A stretch of DNA of 64,000 nt from Chroococcus sp. FPU101 (GTDB lineage: Bacteria; Cyanobacteriota; Cyanobacteriia; Cyanobacteriales; Microcystaceae), in contig NZ_BLJI01000006.1 of the NCBI RefSeq assembly GCF_017312365.1, positions 1-64,000 of the forward strand, in the 5' to 3' direction. The position numbers were made by a program, and so were the translations under genes. This document shows positions 52,852 through 61,328 of the stretch, in pieces; position 1 is the first letter of the stretch, and the number at the start of each line of letters is the position of its first letter. Under the pieces are notes generated by a model. That model did no database searches and had not been told where the DNA came from. It worked only from the letters and a program-made list of their open reading frames with translations.

Positions 52852-53466
52852 TTATTGGAAAGTCATCACTGAGAAAATATGGCTAACTGCTCCTTGTGGA
52901 TCTAGTTGTTGAATCAAATCAACGGTTTGGTTGAGATGTTCAATATAACCGTTAATTTCAGTTATTGTTAGCAATATCATAATTTGTGGACTTGGCGGAA
53001 CAGCGATTGTACTTGGTAGCGCACCAGGAACATAGACTAAATGTGCGTCATCAAAATAGTTCGGCTGTCCATCGCCTTTTCCTCCCAGACAATTCCAGGC
53101 TTTTTGCCGTTCATGATATGGGATGAGCGTATACTGCATCTGTTCTGGTTTCACTACAAAATCAAAGTTGAGTTCTTGGCTAACAGATGGTAAGCGAGGA
53201 ATCGCAAAATCGATTAATTGTTTTTTGGCTAGATCGATTCCCCAAATATGAAAATTATAGAATGTCTCCCATCTTTCTAAATTGTGATCGTATGCCATAA
53301 TTGTTCCAACCTGAAACACGGAATTTGAGATTTTTTCATAAGAGAGTGCATCGATGAGGCAGGAGCAATCGCTGATATCCTGTTCATTGAGATAGGTTAA
53401 GGTTGAGCCGACGATCCTAACGGGTTGTGTTTTTGGGTAAAATGGTAAAAAATCTGGGTTAATCAT
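52852..53466 (-). CDS. Unknown protein
   Basis: The 204-residue protein (ATG at 53,466) has no membrane segment. Notable stretches are YPKTQPVRIVGSTLTYLNEQ, the motif RQKAWNCLGGKGDGQPNYFD and VPPSPQIMILLTITEINGYI. No family is recognised. It lies upstream of the pseudogene and RNA ligase on the same strand but 70 bp or more away, so co-transcription is possible. Confidence 0.55.
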   Translation of the reverse strand: MINPDFLPFYPKTQPVRIVGSTLTYLNEQDISDCSCLIDALSYEKISNSVFQVGTIMAYDHNLERWETFYNFHIWGIDLAKKQLIDFAIPRLPSVSQELNFDFVVKPEQMQYTLIPYHERQKAWNCLGGKGDGQPNYFDDAHLVYVPGALPSTIAVPPSPQIMILLTITEINGYIEHLNQTVDLIQQLDPQGAVSHIFSVMTFQ

Positions 53467-53664
53467 AATAAATATCAAAAAACTTACTCATTTAGATGCG
53501 CCAGCATCAAAAAAGATTAAAACAAGCTGCATTTAGGTAGAGATGTATAGTAATAAGTCCAACCCCTATCTAATTCAGTTGTTTGAGTTGTAGTGATTTT
53601 GTATCTGATGATTAATCCTAAATTATATAATTTGTTTAAATAAGCTGAATAGATTTAAAATTTT

Positions 53665-53867
53665 ATGAGTAGAAAACGTCAATCAAGAACTTTATTAGAA
53701 GATGCGAATTATACATTCAAGGCATTAGTTACTGATGTCTTAGAAGTGGGAGTTGGATAGTTTTCGATGTTGCTAGTGACACGGGGAAGTCCGTCATCGT
53801 TTGTGATGAATCTTAGTGGTGTAATAACTATGGTTTATGTCGTGTGGCGAAACGTTAAAAGGATGAA
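53665..53867 (+). pseudogene. Inverted copy of the small gene at 54,852, broken by a stop
   Basis: The first 84 bases are essentially identical to the complement of the 5' half of the gene at 54,852–55,061 (MSRKRQSRTLLEDANYTFKA), and the rest is about 80% similar. A TAG replaces the Trp codon after GVG, then the frame continues in register into MLLVTRG and on into the next gene. So a nonsense mutation split this copy. Confidence 0.8.
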
Positions 53868-54474
53868 AAATTTTAATCAAATGGACAAACCTCATTCAAA
53901 TCATTCAAAAATCAATTTTTTACTCATCAAGAAAAACTTAGTAACGATAAAGATTATCGGTTTGATATCTGTTGTTGCCTCCTTAATTTTAGGCCGTGTG
54001 GCGCGAAAAGACCCAGTTAGCCAGCTAAATATCGATCTTCCAATAACGAAACTTGAAAATTGTTCAGATATACTCTTATCTGTCAGTCGGTCTGAGTTAT
54101 TAAAACAGGCTAATATTTTCAGTCCCAATTTTGTCTCGATAAGAACTCTTAGGAATGAGTTCATTCCTGTCTTGAGGTGTGCTGACGACCTCAAATATGA
54201 TTCAGACTCTTGGCGTGAAGCTAGTTACATTCTGAACAACTTACCTTCCTACGAGCCTGTAAGCGACTCTCTCAAACGAGCCTTACAGAACTCACTTGAT
54301 GATTTTAAATCTCAATTAAGCGAGTTACTGATAAATAGATATATGTCCCAATTTTTACTAGGTAAAAAACCTTATATTGAACTTTTTTGTTCAATTTTCT
54401 TGGTACTAAATCTTATTTACTTTGGAATGAGCGATCTAGATTTAGCCGAACAAAATTCGGAACATGACAGTTGA
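53767..54474 (+). CDS. Unknown membrane protein with N-terminal duplicated segment
   Basis: The open frame of 235 residues begins with the tail of the broken copy above (MLLVTRGSPSSFVMNL…VVWRNVKRM), then runs into a unique part from about residue 39 (MDKPHSNHSKINF). The body has a helix at about 55–73 and another at about 205–223. ATGs at 53,863 and 53,881 are plausible true starts and would remove the duplicated segment. No family is recognised. Confidence 0.5.
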   Translation: MLLVTRGSPSSFVMNLSGVITMVYVVWRNVKRMKNFNQMDKPHSNHSKINFLLIKKNLVTIKIIGLISVVASLILGRVARKDPVSQLNIDLPITKLENCSDILLSVSRSELLKQANIFSPNFVSIRTLRNEFIPVLRCADDLKYDSDSWREASYILNNLPSYEPVSDSLKRALQNSLDDFKSQLSELLINRYMSQFLLGKKPYIELFCSIFLVLNLIYFGMSDLDLAEQNSEHDS

Positions 54475-54500
54475 GGTGGTACCTCTACAAAGATAAGCCA

Positions 54501-54653
54501 ATGAATCAAATCAACAAGCAGCGCCAATCTTGCCAATACTATTATGGGAAAAGACAAGGTAATAATTTACTGGTCTGTGCGGTTTATCCGATGGGTCGAG
54601 TAGATTGCCCTGATTGGAAAAAAAGCAACCAAAAATCTTATCGACTTCTTTAA
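54501..54653 (+). CDS. Small cysteine-containing protein (DUF6464-like?)
   Basis: The 50-residue product reads QSCQYYYGKR, then NNLLVCAVYPMGRVDCPDW. The CAV-P-G-C-D spacing recalls small cyanobacterial DUF6464-type proteins. The ATG at 54,501 is favoured over an upstream TTG. Identification is weak. Confidence 0.4.
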   Translation: MNQINKQRQSCQYYYGKRQGNNLLVCAVYPMGRVDCPDWKKSNQKSYRLL

Positions 54654-54851
54654 ACTCTTTAAAGCTTTTTAGTTTGGGTTAGGGAATAACTTTTTTTAGT
54701 TTTATGCCATTTTCATTATTTATTAAACTCTTAGAAGTTATTTATGATTTTTTACTGTAGAACTTCCTTTAACTGCTTAATTAGAAGCGAAATATTCATT
54801 AATTACCTTACCTGCTTAATTCCTGTAAAAATTTTACTTTCTTTAAGTATT

Positions 54852-55061
54852 TCATTTCTCCAACCGTTTGACATTCCGCCACACGACATACATTATACTG
54901 ATAACACCACTCAGAGTAATTACAAACGATGACGGATTTTCCTGTGTCACTAGCAACATCAAAAACCAGCCCATACCTACTTCTAAGACATCAGTAACTA
55001 ATGCCTTGAATGTATAATTCGCATCTTCTAATAAAGTTCTTGATTGACGTTTTCTACTCAT
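54852..55061 (-). CDS. Small membrane protein, intact copy of duplicated gene
   Basis: The 69-residue protein starts MSRKRQSRTLLEDANYTFKA and has one or two hydrophobic segments (WFLMLLVTQ; FVITLSGVISIMYVVW). No family is recognised. It is the intact partner of the broken inverted copy at 53,665. The two copies bracket about 1 kb. Confidence 0.6.
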   Translation of the reverse strand: MSRKRQSRTLLEDANYTFKALVTDVLEVGMGWFLMLLVTQENPSSFVITLSGVISIMYVVWRNVKRLEK

Positions 55062-55238
55062 AAGTTTTTAACTTTTACAAATCCTGAATGAACTTCTAAA
55101 ATTAGATTAAATACCATCGCTTCCAACCGGATTCATAATCTATTTTTAATTTTTGATTAATATTTTTCTCTAAAATTTTTAGACATTTCAGGGCAAGTTT
55201 GAGCAAATTTAATCTCACTCCAGTAGAAGCCAAACTGA

Positions 55239-55874
55239 TTAATCATGAAGAGCTAAAATAATTTGGATTAATTGAGGCGGCTTAGAAATAGGATTGCCTA
55301 AACGCTCAAACAGATAAAATGCTACTAGATGAACGACTAATAAGTAAACAAAACTCTGTACTAAGATTAGGCTAATCGCTAAAAGTTGAATGATTTCAAA
55401 GTTGGGTTGCAAGAATATATTCAACTTTAAGAAAACCCATTCAGCAAATTCTGTAACTTGAGTAATGACCAGTCTCCAAAGATCATCTCCTAAAAGCAGC
55501 GAAAATAACCAAAATCGGAAAAATAAGCCAATACTGTCAATTAAACCACCTGTAAATAGCGAAAATAGCCAAGATGCGTCCCGTTTCCAACACATTCCTA
55601 ACTGAACCCCCATAAAACCATAGGGCATCAAAAAAACAATGCTACGAGTTGGCCCCATTAAAACAGATAATAACAGTCCAGAGATGATCGCACTCATCCA
55701 AGATGCACGACTTCCCCAACGTAGATAAACTAAAGCAATGGGAATGGGAAAGAAAATTCGTAATAGTGGCCCGATGGGAAAATAATAATTTATTAACCAA
55801 AGTAAACTCGCTGTACTAGCTAAAAAAGCCGTTTCAACGGTTCTTAAGGTAGCAGTTGTCGAATTTTTGTGCAT
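55239..55874 (-). CDS. DUF2232 family membrane protein
   Basis: The 211-residue protein has about six hydrophobic helices and the patterns FPIPIALVYLRWGSRASW and LLLSVLMGPTRSIVFLMPYG, typical of cyanobacterial DUF2232 proteins (YybS-like). Function is unknown; a transporter-like or S-component-like role has been suggested for relatives. ATG at 55,874. It follows the 55,999 gene by about 125 bp on the same strand. Confidence 0.8.
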   Translation of the reverse strand: MHKNSTTATLRTVETAFLASTASLLWLINYYFPIGPLLRIFFPIPIALVYLRWGSRASWMSAIISGLLLSVLMGPTRSIVFLMPYGFMGVQLGMCWKRDASWLFSLFTGGLIDSIGLFFRFWLFSLLLGDDLWRLVITQVTEFAEWVFLKLNIFLQPNFEIIQLLAISLILVQSFVYLLVVHLVAFYLFERLGNPISKPPQLIQIILALHD

Positions 55875-55998
55875 TTTCAATTAAAATTGTTAAGGATTAA
55901 CAAAAGTTGCTAAGAACCATAAAAATGCCGAGATTGCATCTTGATTGTCTAGCTCAATGATAATTATTATGAATAATTTTAAATAGATTTAAATATTT

Positions 55999-56538
55999 TT
56001 ATGAGCCACTTACAAACCTTGAATGAATAAAATATAGCAAAAACAAAACTACAAGAAAATTATTTATTAAACTAACTATCCGTCTGTTATTTAACCAAAC
56101 AAAATCATACAGTAATTTTTCTACTTGTTGTTGAGTTAAATCGTTATTGTTATTATTAATGATTGTTTGATAAATCTGAGTAAGTGGGTACTGACAAACT
56201 TCTTTTCTGTTGTCCGTCAACAAATAATCTTCTGTTAAAGCTAGTTTTAGTGCATCAGACAAGTCAATTATTGATTTAGGTAAACTAGAATTACATTGAT
56301 ATTCAGCAAGAAAGTAAAACAATGAAAAAGCAAAAAATGGACTAAAATGAACTTTAATGAACATTTCATTACTTAAATCTGAATAACCTGATAGACGATA
56401 TATCCAAGACATACAATTAGCCCCTAAAAAGAGGAAATAAAATAAATCACCTGTGTTTAAGTGATATTTTTGTATTTTAAATATCTCTTTAAGTTGTTTT
56501 TGAGAGTAGTTGGTCTGATTGTTCGATTGTCTTATCAT
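55999..56538 (-). CDS. Unknown membrane protein, separated from its promoter by nested IS
   Basis: The 179-residue protein has hydrophobic segments around residues 28–45, 66–80 and 155–172. No family is recognised. AAGGAAG lies just before the ATG at 56,538, but the ISAs1 target duplication begins 10 bp upstream of that ATG. All original upstream control sequence now lies beyond 60,146, where a TTTCAY box is found. Expression now depends on promoters inside the element or read-through. Confidence 0.6.
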   Translation of the reverse strand: MIRQSNNQTNYSQKQLKEIFKIQKYHLNTGDLFYFLFLGANCMSWIYRLSGYSDLSNEMFIKVHFSPFFAFSLFYFLAEYQCNSSLPKSIIDLSDALKLALTEDYLLTDNRKEVCQYPLTQIYQTIINNNNNDLTQQQVEKLLYDFVWLNNRRIVSLINNFLVVLFLLYFIHSRFVSGS

Positions 56539-56735
56539 TTCTTCCTTTGCCAGATACAGGGCTATTTCATTCTAAAAAGCCCCAAAATATGCTTTAGTCC
56601 ATAACGGCATAATCGTTGTGCTTGCGCCATATTTATTGAGCGAAGATTAGGATAAGCGCATTACGCCGATTAGGATGATAGGTGAGTTGACCAAAAAATC
56701 AGACACTAGAAAACGTCAATTACCAACGTTATTCA

Positions 56736-58346
56736 GTGCCAGGTCAACATATAAATTTCAAACAAATACAAATTTACCTCAAAACGAGGCGTATTGGTTG
56801 TACGCAAGAAACGGCGGCGGCTAAGGGAGGATTCAGCGTGAGTACAGCAAGACGGATTGAACAAGGAAAACACCAACCCAACAAAGGAAGCCCAAGACCT
56901 TGGCGAACTCGGCAAGATCCATTTGCCGAAGTCTGGGAAAGTGAGTTAGTGCCGATGTTGGAAAAAGAACCGCAACTGCGACCGATTACCTTATTTGAAT
57001 ACCTACAGGAAAAATATCCCAACCAATATGACCAATCGAAATTGCGAACATTACAGAAACGGGTCAGAGATTGGAAAGCGACATTTGGCCCACCAAAAGA
57101 AGTCATGTTCGCGCAGGAGCATTTACCCGCAGAGATGGGATTATCAGATTTCACACATTTTAAACAGGCGACGATTACAATTGCAGGAAAACCCTTTGAC
57201 CACCTGCTTTATCATTATCGATTGGCTTATAGTGGTTGGCAATATGTGCAAATCGTACAAGGAGGAGAAAGTTTTGTCGCTTTAGCGAACGGACTACAAA
57301 ATGCACTCTTAAAATGCGGTGGCAGTCCCAAAATTCATCGAACGGACAGCCTAAGTGCCGCTTACCGAAATATCAACAGCCAAGCTGATGAAGATCTAAC
57401 CCAGAAATATGAACAACTGTGCAACCATTATCAAATGCAACCGACTCGGAATAATCGCGGGTTAGCCCATGAAAATGGTGGAATTGAATCATCTCATGGT
57501 TACTTCAAGCGTCGATTACACCAAGCTCTTTTAATTAGAGGTTCGGGAGACTTTGGAAGCATTGAGGACTATCAACAGTTCATTGATACAGTAATCGAGA
57601 AGCTTAACCGACGATGCGCTCTTAAATTTCAAGAGGAGGGACAACACCTACAACCTTTACCTGCTCATCAGACCGCCGATTATGAATTATTAAGCGTTAG
57701 GGTAACTTGCCACAGTACAATTACCGTCCGTTGTGTCCTTTATACGGTTCCATCTCAACTCATCGGACAGCGACTAACAATTCATCTGTATCAAAATCGC
57801 TTAGTCGGTTTTCTGGGTAATCAAAGAGTGATGGAACTAGCACGAGTCTATCCATCCCAGAAAGGCGATAAACGGCGTGCCAAAAGCGTCGATTACCGCC
57901 ATGTTATTCACAGCTTACGCCGCAAGCCGAGAGCCTTTTTACAGTCAAGATGGCGAGAGGAGTTCTTGCCAAACGATCAATATCGACGCATCTGGAAACA
58001 ACTACAAGAACAGTTTAAACCTGATGAAGCCTGTCGTTTGATGGTAGAAAGCCTCTATATTGCTGCCGTACAGGATAAAGAATATGTAGTTGGACTATGG
58101 CTAGAAGGTCAACTAAGGGACAAAACCCTCAACCTGAAAAGCCTCAAACAAAAATTTGCCTCGATTCCAGTCGCTCGACTGGAAGTCTCAATGGTTAACC
58201 AACATCCTCTCGGCTCTTACGACCAGCTTTTACAATATGAACCAAACAAATTCTCTCCAGCAAACCTTACCGATTCTGTTGAAATCCCTGCGACTTCCAT
58301 ATATGCAACAACAATGGCAGGAGATAGAAACGCGAGCCATTCATGA
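56736..58346 (+). CDS. istA: IS21-family transposase IstA
   Basis: The 536-residue DDE transposase starts at GTG 56,736. An HTH region (TAAAKGGFSVSTARRIEQGK) precedes an rve core with Asp in MGLSDFTHF, Asp in IHRTDSLSAAY and Glu in HENGGIESSHG. It cuts and joins transposon ends. It overlaps istB by 110 bp, the usual IS21 arrangement. The frame appears intact, so the element may still be active. Confidence 0.92.
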   Translation: MPGQHINFKQIQIYLKTRRIGCTQETAAAKGGFSVSTARRIEQGKHQPNKGSPRPWRTRQDPFAEVWESELVPMLEKEPQLRPITLFEYLQEKYPNQYDQSKLRTLQKRVRDWKATFGPPKEVMFAQEHLPAEMGLSDFTHFKQATITIAGKPFDHLLYHYRLAYSGWQYVQIVQGGESFVALANGLQNALLKCGGSPKIHRTDSLSAAYRNINSQADEDLTQKYEQLCNHYQMQPTRNNRGLAHENGGIESSHGYFKRRLHQALLIRGSGDFGSIEDYQQFIDTVIEKLNRRCALKFQEEGQHLQPLPAHQTADYELLSVRVTCHSTITVRCVLYTVPSQLIGQRLTIHLYQNRLVGFLGNQRVMELARVYPSQKGDKRRAKSVDYRHVIHSLRRKPRAFLQSRWREEFLPNDQYRRIWKQLQEQFKPDEACRLMVESLYIAAVQDKEYVVGLWLEGQLRDKTLNLKSLKQKFASIPVARLEVSMVNQHPLGSYDQLLQYEPNKFSPANLTDSVEIPATSIYATTMAGDRNASHS

Positions 58347-59010
58347 AGGTTGGTCACATGGCCAGTTTCTCTTGGCTTTATGTGAAGTTGAACAACAACA
58401 ACGCTATAGCAGTCGAGTACAACGATATCTCAAAGAATCAGGTCTGCCAAGTGCTAAGTCTTTGTCTAACTTTGACTTCACCTGCTGCCCAACGGTTAAA
58501 GAGGGTTTGATTCTCCAAATAGCCCAAGATGCTTCTTGGCTCAACCGAGGCGAAAACCTTTTGATTTTTGGCCCTTCTGGAGTGGGAAAAACTCATTTAG
58601 CCTCAGCGATTGGACGTTCTCTGATTGAGTTTAATGTTCGGGTCAAATTCCTTAGTGCTACTTTTTTAGTACAACAACTTCAACAGGCCAAGGTTGAACT
58701 ACAACTGCCTCATCTTCTAGAAAAACTCGACAAATACGATCTGTTAATTATCGACGACATTGGTTATGTCAAAAAATCGGAAGCTGAAACTTCTGTTTTA
58801 TTTGAGTTGATTGCTCATCGCTATGAAATCAAAAGCTTACTCATTACTGCCAATCAGACTTTCAGTGAATGGGATACCATTTTTGCTGATGCCACGATGA
58901 CGGTAGCTGCCATAGATCGTCTAGTTCACCATGCGACGATTATCGAGATCCGCCAAGAAAGTTTTCGCCAAAAGACTGCTTTTGCTCGTTCTAATTCTCC
59001 TGGTGAATAA
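58237..59010 (+). CDS. istB: IS21-family helper ATPase IstB
   Basis: The 257-residue AAA+ ATPase has Walker A FGPSGVGKTH, Walker B LLIIDDIGYV and a later sensor region TANQTFSEWD. It assists IstA in target capture. The ATG at 58,237 (MNQTNSLQQTL) is preferred over an upstream in-frame start because it matches the usual IstB N terminus. It ends 50 bp before the right end of the element. Confidence 0.93.
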   Translation: MNQTNSLQQTLPILLKSLRLPYMQQQWQEIETRAIHEGWSHGQFLLALCEVEQQQRYSSRVQRYLKESGLPSAKSLSNFDFTCCPTVKEGLILQIAQDASWLNRGENLLIFGPSGVGKTHLASAIGRSLIEFNVRVKFLSATFLVQQLQQAKVELQLPHLLEKLDKYDLLIIDDIGYVKKSEAETSVLFELIAHRYEIKSLLITANQTFSEWDTIFADATMTVAAIDRLVHHATIIEIRQESFRQKTAFARSNSPGE

Positions 59011-60155
59011 GGAAGCAAGATCATCTTCGCTCACCGCTCAAGATAATTGACATTTGACAATATTCGTAAAACCTGCTTCTCGGTACAGATTAATGGCTAA
59101 ATTCCTTGTAATCGCCCATAGATTCGGTAGAACTCCCGTTCGAGTTCGAGAACTATCTTCTCCAAACGTTACATCTCGGACATAATGAACACAATTCTCT
59201 ACGCCCCAATAATGGCGAATTCTTTGGGCAAATTGGGTCGCTGACTCGGATAAATCCGATATGTAGTAGCAAGTCTCTCTTTCTATCTTATGTCTGAGTT
59301 TTCTCTCCCTTTCTACCTTAATAATTGTCTGGGCTTTTTGCCATTGAGAAAAAGGAAATTGTTCTCTTGGCAACTCCATCGTGCTAACGGTGCGTTTTTC
59401 TCTTCGTCCATGTCCTTTATTGACTTGCGTTACTGTCTCGGATGGGTTGAAATAGGCGCGAATGCTATCGTAAAGAGTCGGTTGATTGGCTTTAACGGCA
59501 GCAATGTAATGATTTCCCGTTGCTATAAGGATATCAATCGTTTTTTTTGAGTATTCAGAGAATCAAAGGCAAAAACCATTCCTTTTAACGCTAAATCCTT
59601 AATAAATTCTGGTAGGGCTGTAATCTCATTACTGCCAAAATTTACTTGTCTTGGCGACAGAATTAAATTTTTCTCGACTACATAAGCTGTTACTAAGATA
59701 ATTGCTGGATGCGGTTCACTTTTAGGGTTGTTATCTTGTACTGAATAAGACCCTTTGAGAGTTTTACCATCCAAACTGATAGTTTGTCCTTTTTCGGGAC
59801 TAACGCCTAAAAAACGCGATAATCTCACTGCATAGTCTTGATAATTAACTTCCAGCAACACTCGCCTGATAGCACTGTATGAAGGTAAGCTTTTTACCTC
59901 AAACAATTGCTTGAGTTCTGGCTCGTGGTATTTTAGCCAATCCCCCATGGCCAGAAACCCTTGATTTCCAGCTGCCACTGCTAAAGTGAATAATGCCAAA
60001 CATAGAGATAATGAGTGCCTTCTGCCCTGCTTGCGACGATAATCGGGCATTCCTTCAAAGGCTTGAACAATTGCTATGTCAGACATTTATTTAGTTTGAT
60101 TTTATGTTACCACAGCCATTCTACCATGTAGAATGAAATAGCCCTGTGCCAGATA

Positions 60156-60711
60156 AGTTTTGCTAATTTTATTTTTTTAAGTTTTATTAACTAGATTGAT
60201 GACTCTTAATTTGTTTAGCTTCTTTTAGTCTATTTAAGTATAATTTTTTAAAATTGGTTGGCAATTTCTACTTGTTGTAAGAAAAAACTGCTTGAGAGAA
60301 AGCCAACCTTATATTGAGATGCTACAATACGTTCTTTCTCCAAATATATAAAATGAAAATAAGGTGAAATATAAACCCCTTCTACTTCGACTCTTTTTAG
60401 CTTTTTATCTTTTTGAAAGTAGATATTAAGATAAATTTGTATTTTTTGTTGTTTTTCTATTTTAATTATAAAAACTATTAATTTGTTCCATTCTAAAATT
60501 TTATTTTTTACTCGAATTAATAGGTGAAGTCCAAAAAGTTTTGACTCATGAGGACAGCTTTATTAAAGTTGATCTTTTTGTTCATATTGCTACTACAATA
60601 AGAATTAACAAAAACAATCATCTAATTTGTCAATCGTTCTTTTTGTGATGATTGATAGTTTAATTGGATATGTTAAGGCAACTTGAAATGGTTGATGTTT
60701 AGGTCTTTTAC
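60156..60711. other. AT-rich intergenic region with a displaced regulatory box
   Basis: About 560 bases between the ISAs1 target duplication and the first flotillin-cluster gene (end at 60,712). It has no credible gene; a short minus frame 60,605–60,853 overlaps a real one. The only recognised signal is the TTTCAY-type box listed next. Confidence 0.6.
60353..60369 (-). promoter_or_regulatory. Putative RppA/CopR box cut off from its gene by the IS
   Basis: The minus strand reads TTTCACCTTATTTTCAT with 11-bp spacing. The next leftward gene before the IS insertion would have been 55,999–56,538, about 210 bp away. The −10 region differs from the other sites (TATATT nearer the box), so the promoter call is weaker. 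Confidence 0.5.
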
Positions 60712-61305
60712 CTACTTGATTAAAATCAAGAAGGCTGAAACCAATGTGTGATTGAAGAAAAAATAATCTAAAGCAATGACTAAGACAAACCACAAAAGCA
60801 GAACGGTTAGAGTAAAGGCGATCGCTACTGCTAGATATTGGAATAGTAACCACGAATAATGTTTAAACGGATGTGCAGTTACACGAGCAATATAACTTTG
60901 ATCAAGTTTTTGCTCACTTACGTTTTGAAAAATCTGTAAAGCTTGATCAACCTCTAGAGAAGAATTTAGCTGAATTAGATTGTTTTTAAGATTTTTATAA
61001 TCTTCTTTTTGAGGATACTGAATTTGGTCTAGGCAATTAATAGCTTTAGATAATTGCTCTCGTTTGCCATCAAGAGTATTGACTGTTTTGAATTCTTGGA
61101 GATAAACAGTACAATTTTTCTCTCTAGGTCGGTACAGATGATCTTTGGGAACAACATTAGCGGCAATGAATCCTCCTGCTACCACCGCTAATAGAGTCAT
61201 GCCGTAAATAAAGTTAGGCTCGGTAATGGTAAAAAGAAAATTTACCATTAAATTAGGTTGTTTATTCTCGGCTAGTTCGAGTTCTTGATTTGGTTCATTT
61301 GTCAT
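60712..61305 (-). CDS. Membrane protein in flotillin cluster, unknown
   Basis: The 197-residue protein has a helix at about 33–50 and a second at about 155–178. Between them is a soluble coiled-like region (FKTVNTLDGKREQLSKAIN, QKEDYKNLKNN). No family is recognised. It lies 23 bp downstream of the flotillin-like gene in the same operon, so it may work with it in the membrane. Confidence 0.6.
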   Translation of the reverse strand: MTNEPNQELELAENKQPNLMVNFLFTITEPNFIYGMTLLAVVAGGFIAANVVPKDHLYRPREKNCTVYLQEFKTVNTLDGKREQLSKAINCLDQIQYPQKEDYKNLKNNLIQLNSSLEVDQALQIFQNVSEQKLDQSYIARVTAHPFKHYSWLLFQYLAVAIAFTLTVLLLWFVLVIALDYFFFNHTLVSAFLILIK

Positions 61306-61328
61306 AAAGTTAATCTAAGATTTAGGAT

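Larger units (their letters stand above)
56634..59059 (+). mobile_element. IS21-family element inserted in the ISAs1 transposase
   Basis: ATATT is present on both sides (56,629–56,633 and 59,060–59,064) and removing the interval restores the ISAs1 reading frame as FTNMAQAQRL. TGAGCGAAGAT lies near the left end and its complement near the right (59,023–59,033). It carries overlapping istA and istB. Exact ends beyond the inner repeats are inferred from frame restoration. Confidence 0.88.
56571..60086 (-). pseudogene. ISAs1 transposase, split by IS21 and frameshifted
   Basis: The N-terminal part (60,086 to 59,523) has GISAs1-type features: EGMPDYRRKQGRRHSL, the first catalytic Asp in SLDGKTLKGS and the second in [12 protein letters not shown] −1 shift at a run of eight A near 59,545 continues as [20 protein letters not shown] and HGRREKR (catalytic Glu) to 59,060. 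The last 20 residues (AQAQRLCRYGLKHILG) are at 56,571–56,633 across the IS21 insertion. The A-run could be a programmed slippage site or a mutation. Confidence 0.85.
56557..60146. mobile_element. ISAs1-family element (interrupted) with 9-bp target duplication
   Basis: The left end starts CAGGGCTATTTCATTCTA at 56,557 and the right end is its exact complement ending at 60,146. TGCCAGATA is duplicated at 56,548–56,556 and 60,147–60,155. The intact element would be about 1.16 kb; an IS21-family element of about 2.4 kb now sits inside its transposase gene. Confidence 0.92.

Noticed and set aside
54744-54932. 62-codon plus-strand frame
   Set aside because: It overlaps the intact small gene on the other strand and lies in AT-rich DNA without a ribosome-binding site.
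53670-56719. 14-base match TAGAAAACGTCAAT shared by the duplicated small gene and the left end of the IS21 element
   Set aside because: Flanking bases diverge at once, one copy is coding, and no duplication or inverted partner supports a mobile-element origin.
60605-60853. 82-codon minus-strand frame
   Set aside because: It overlaps the end of the membrane-protein gene at 60,712 in another frame; no independent support.
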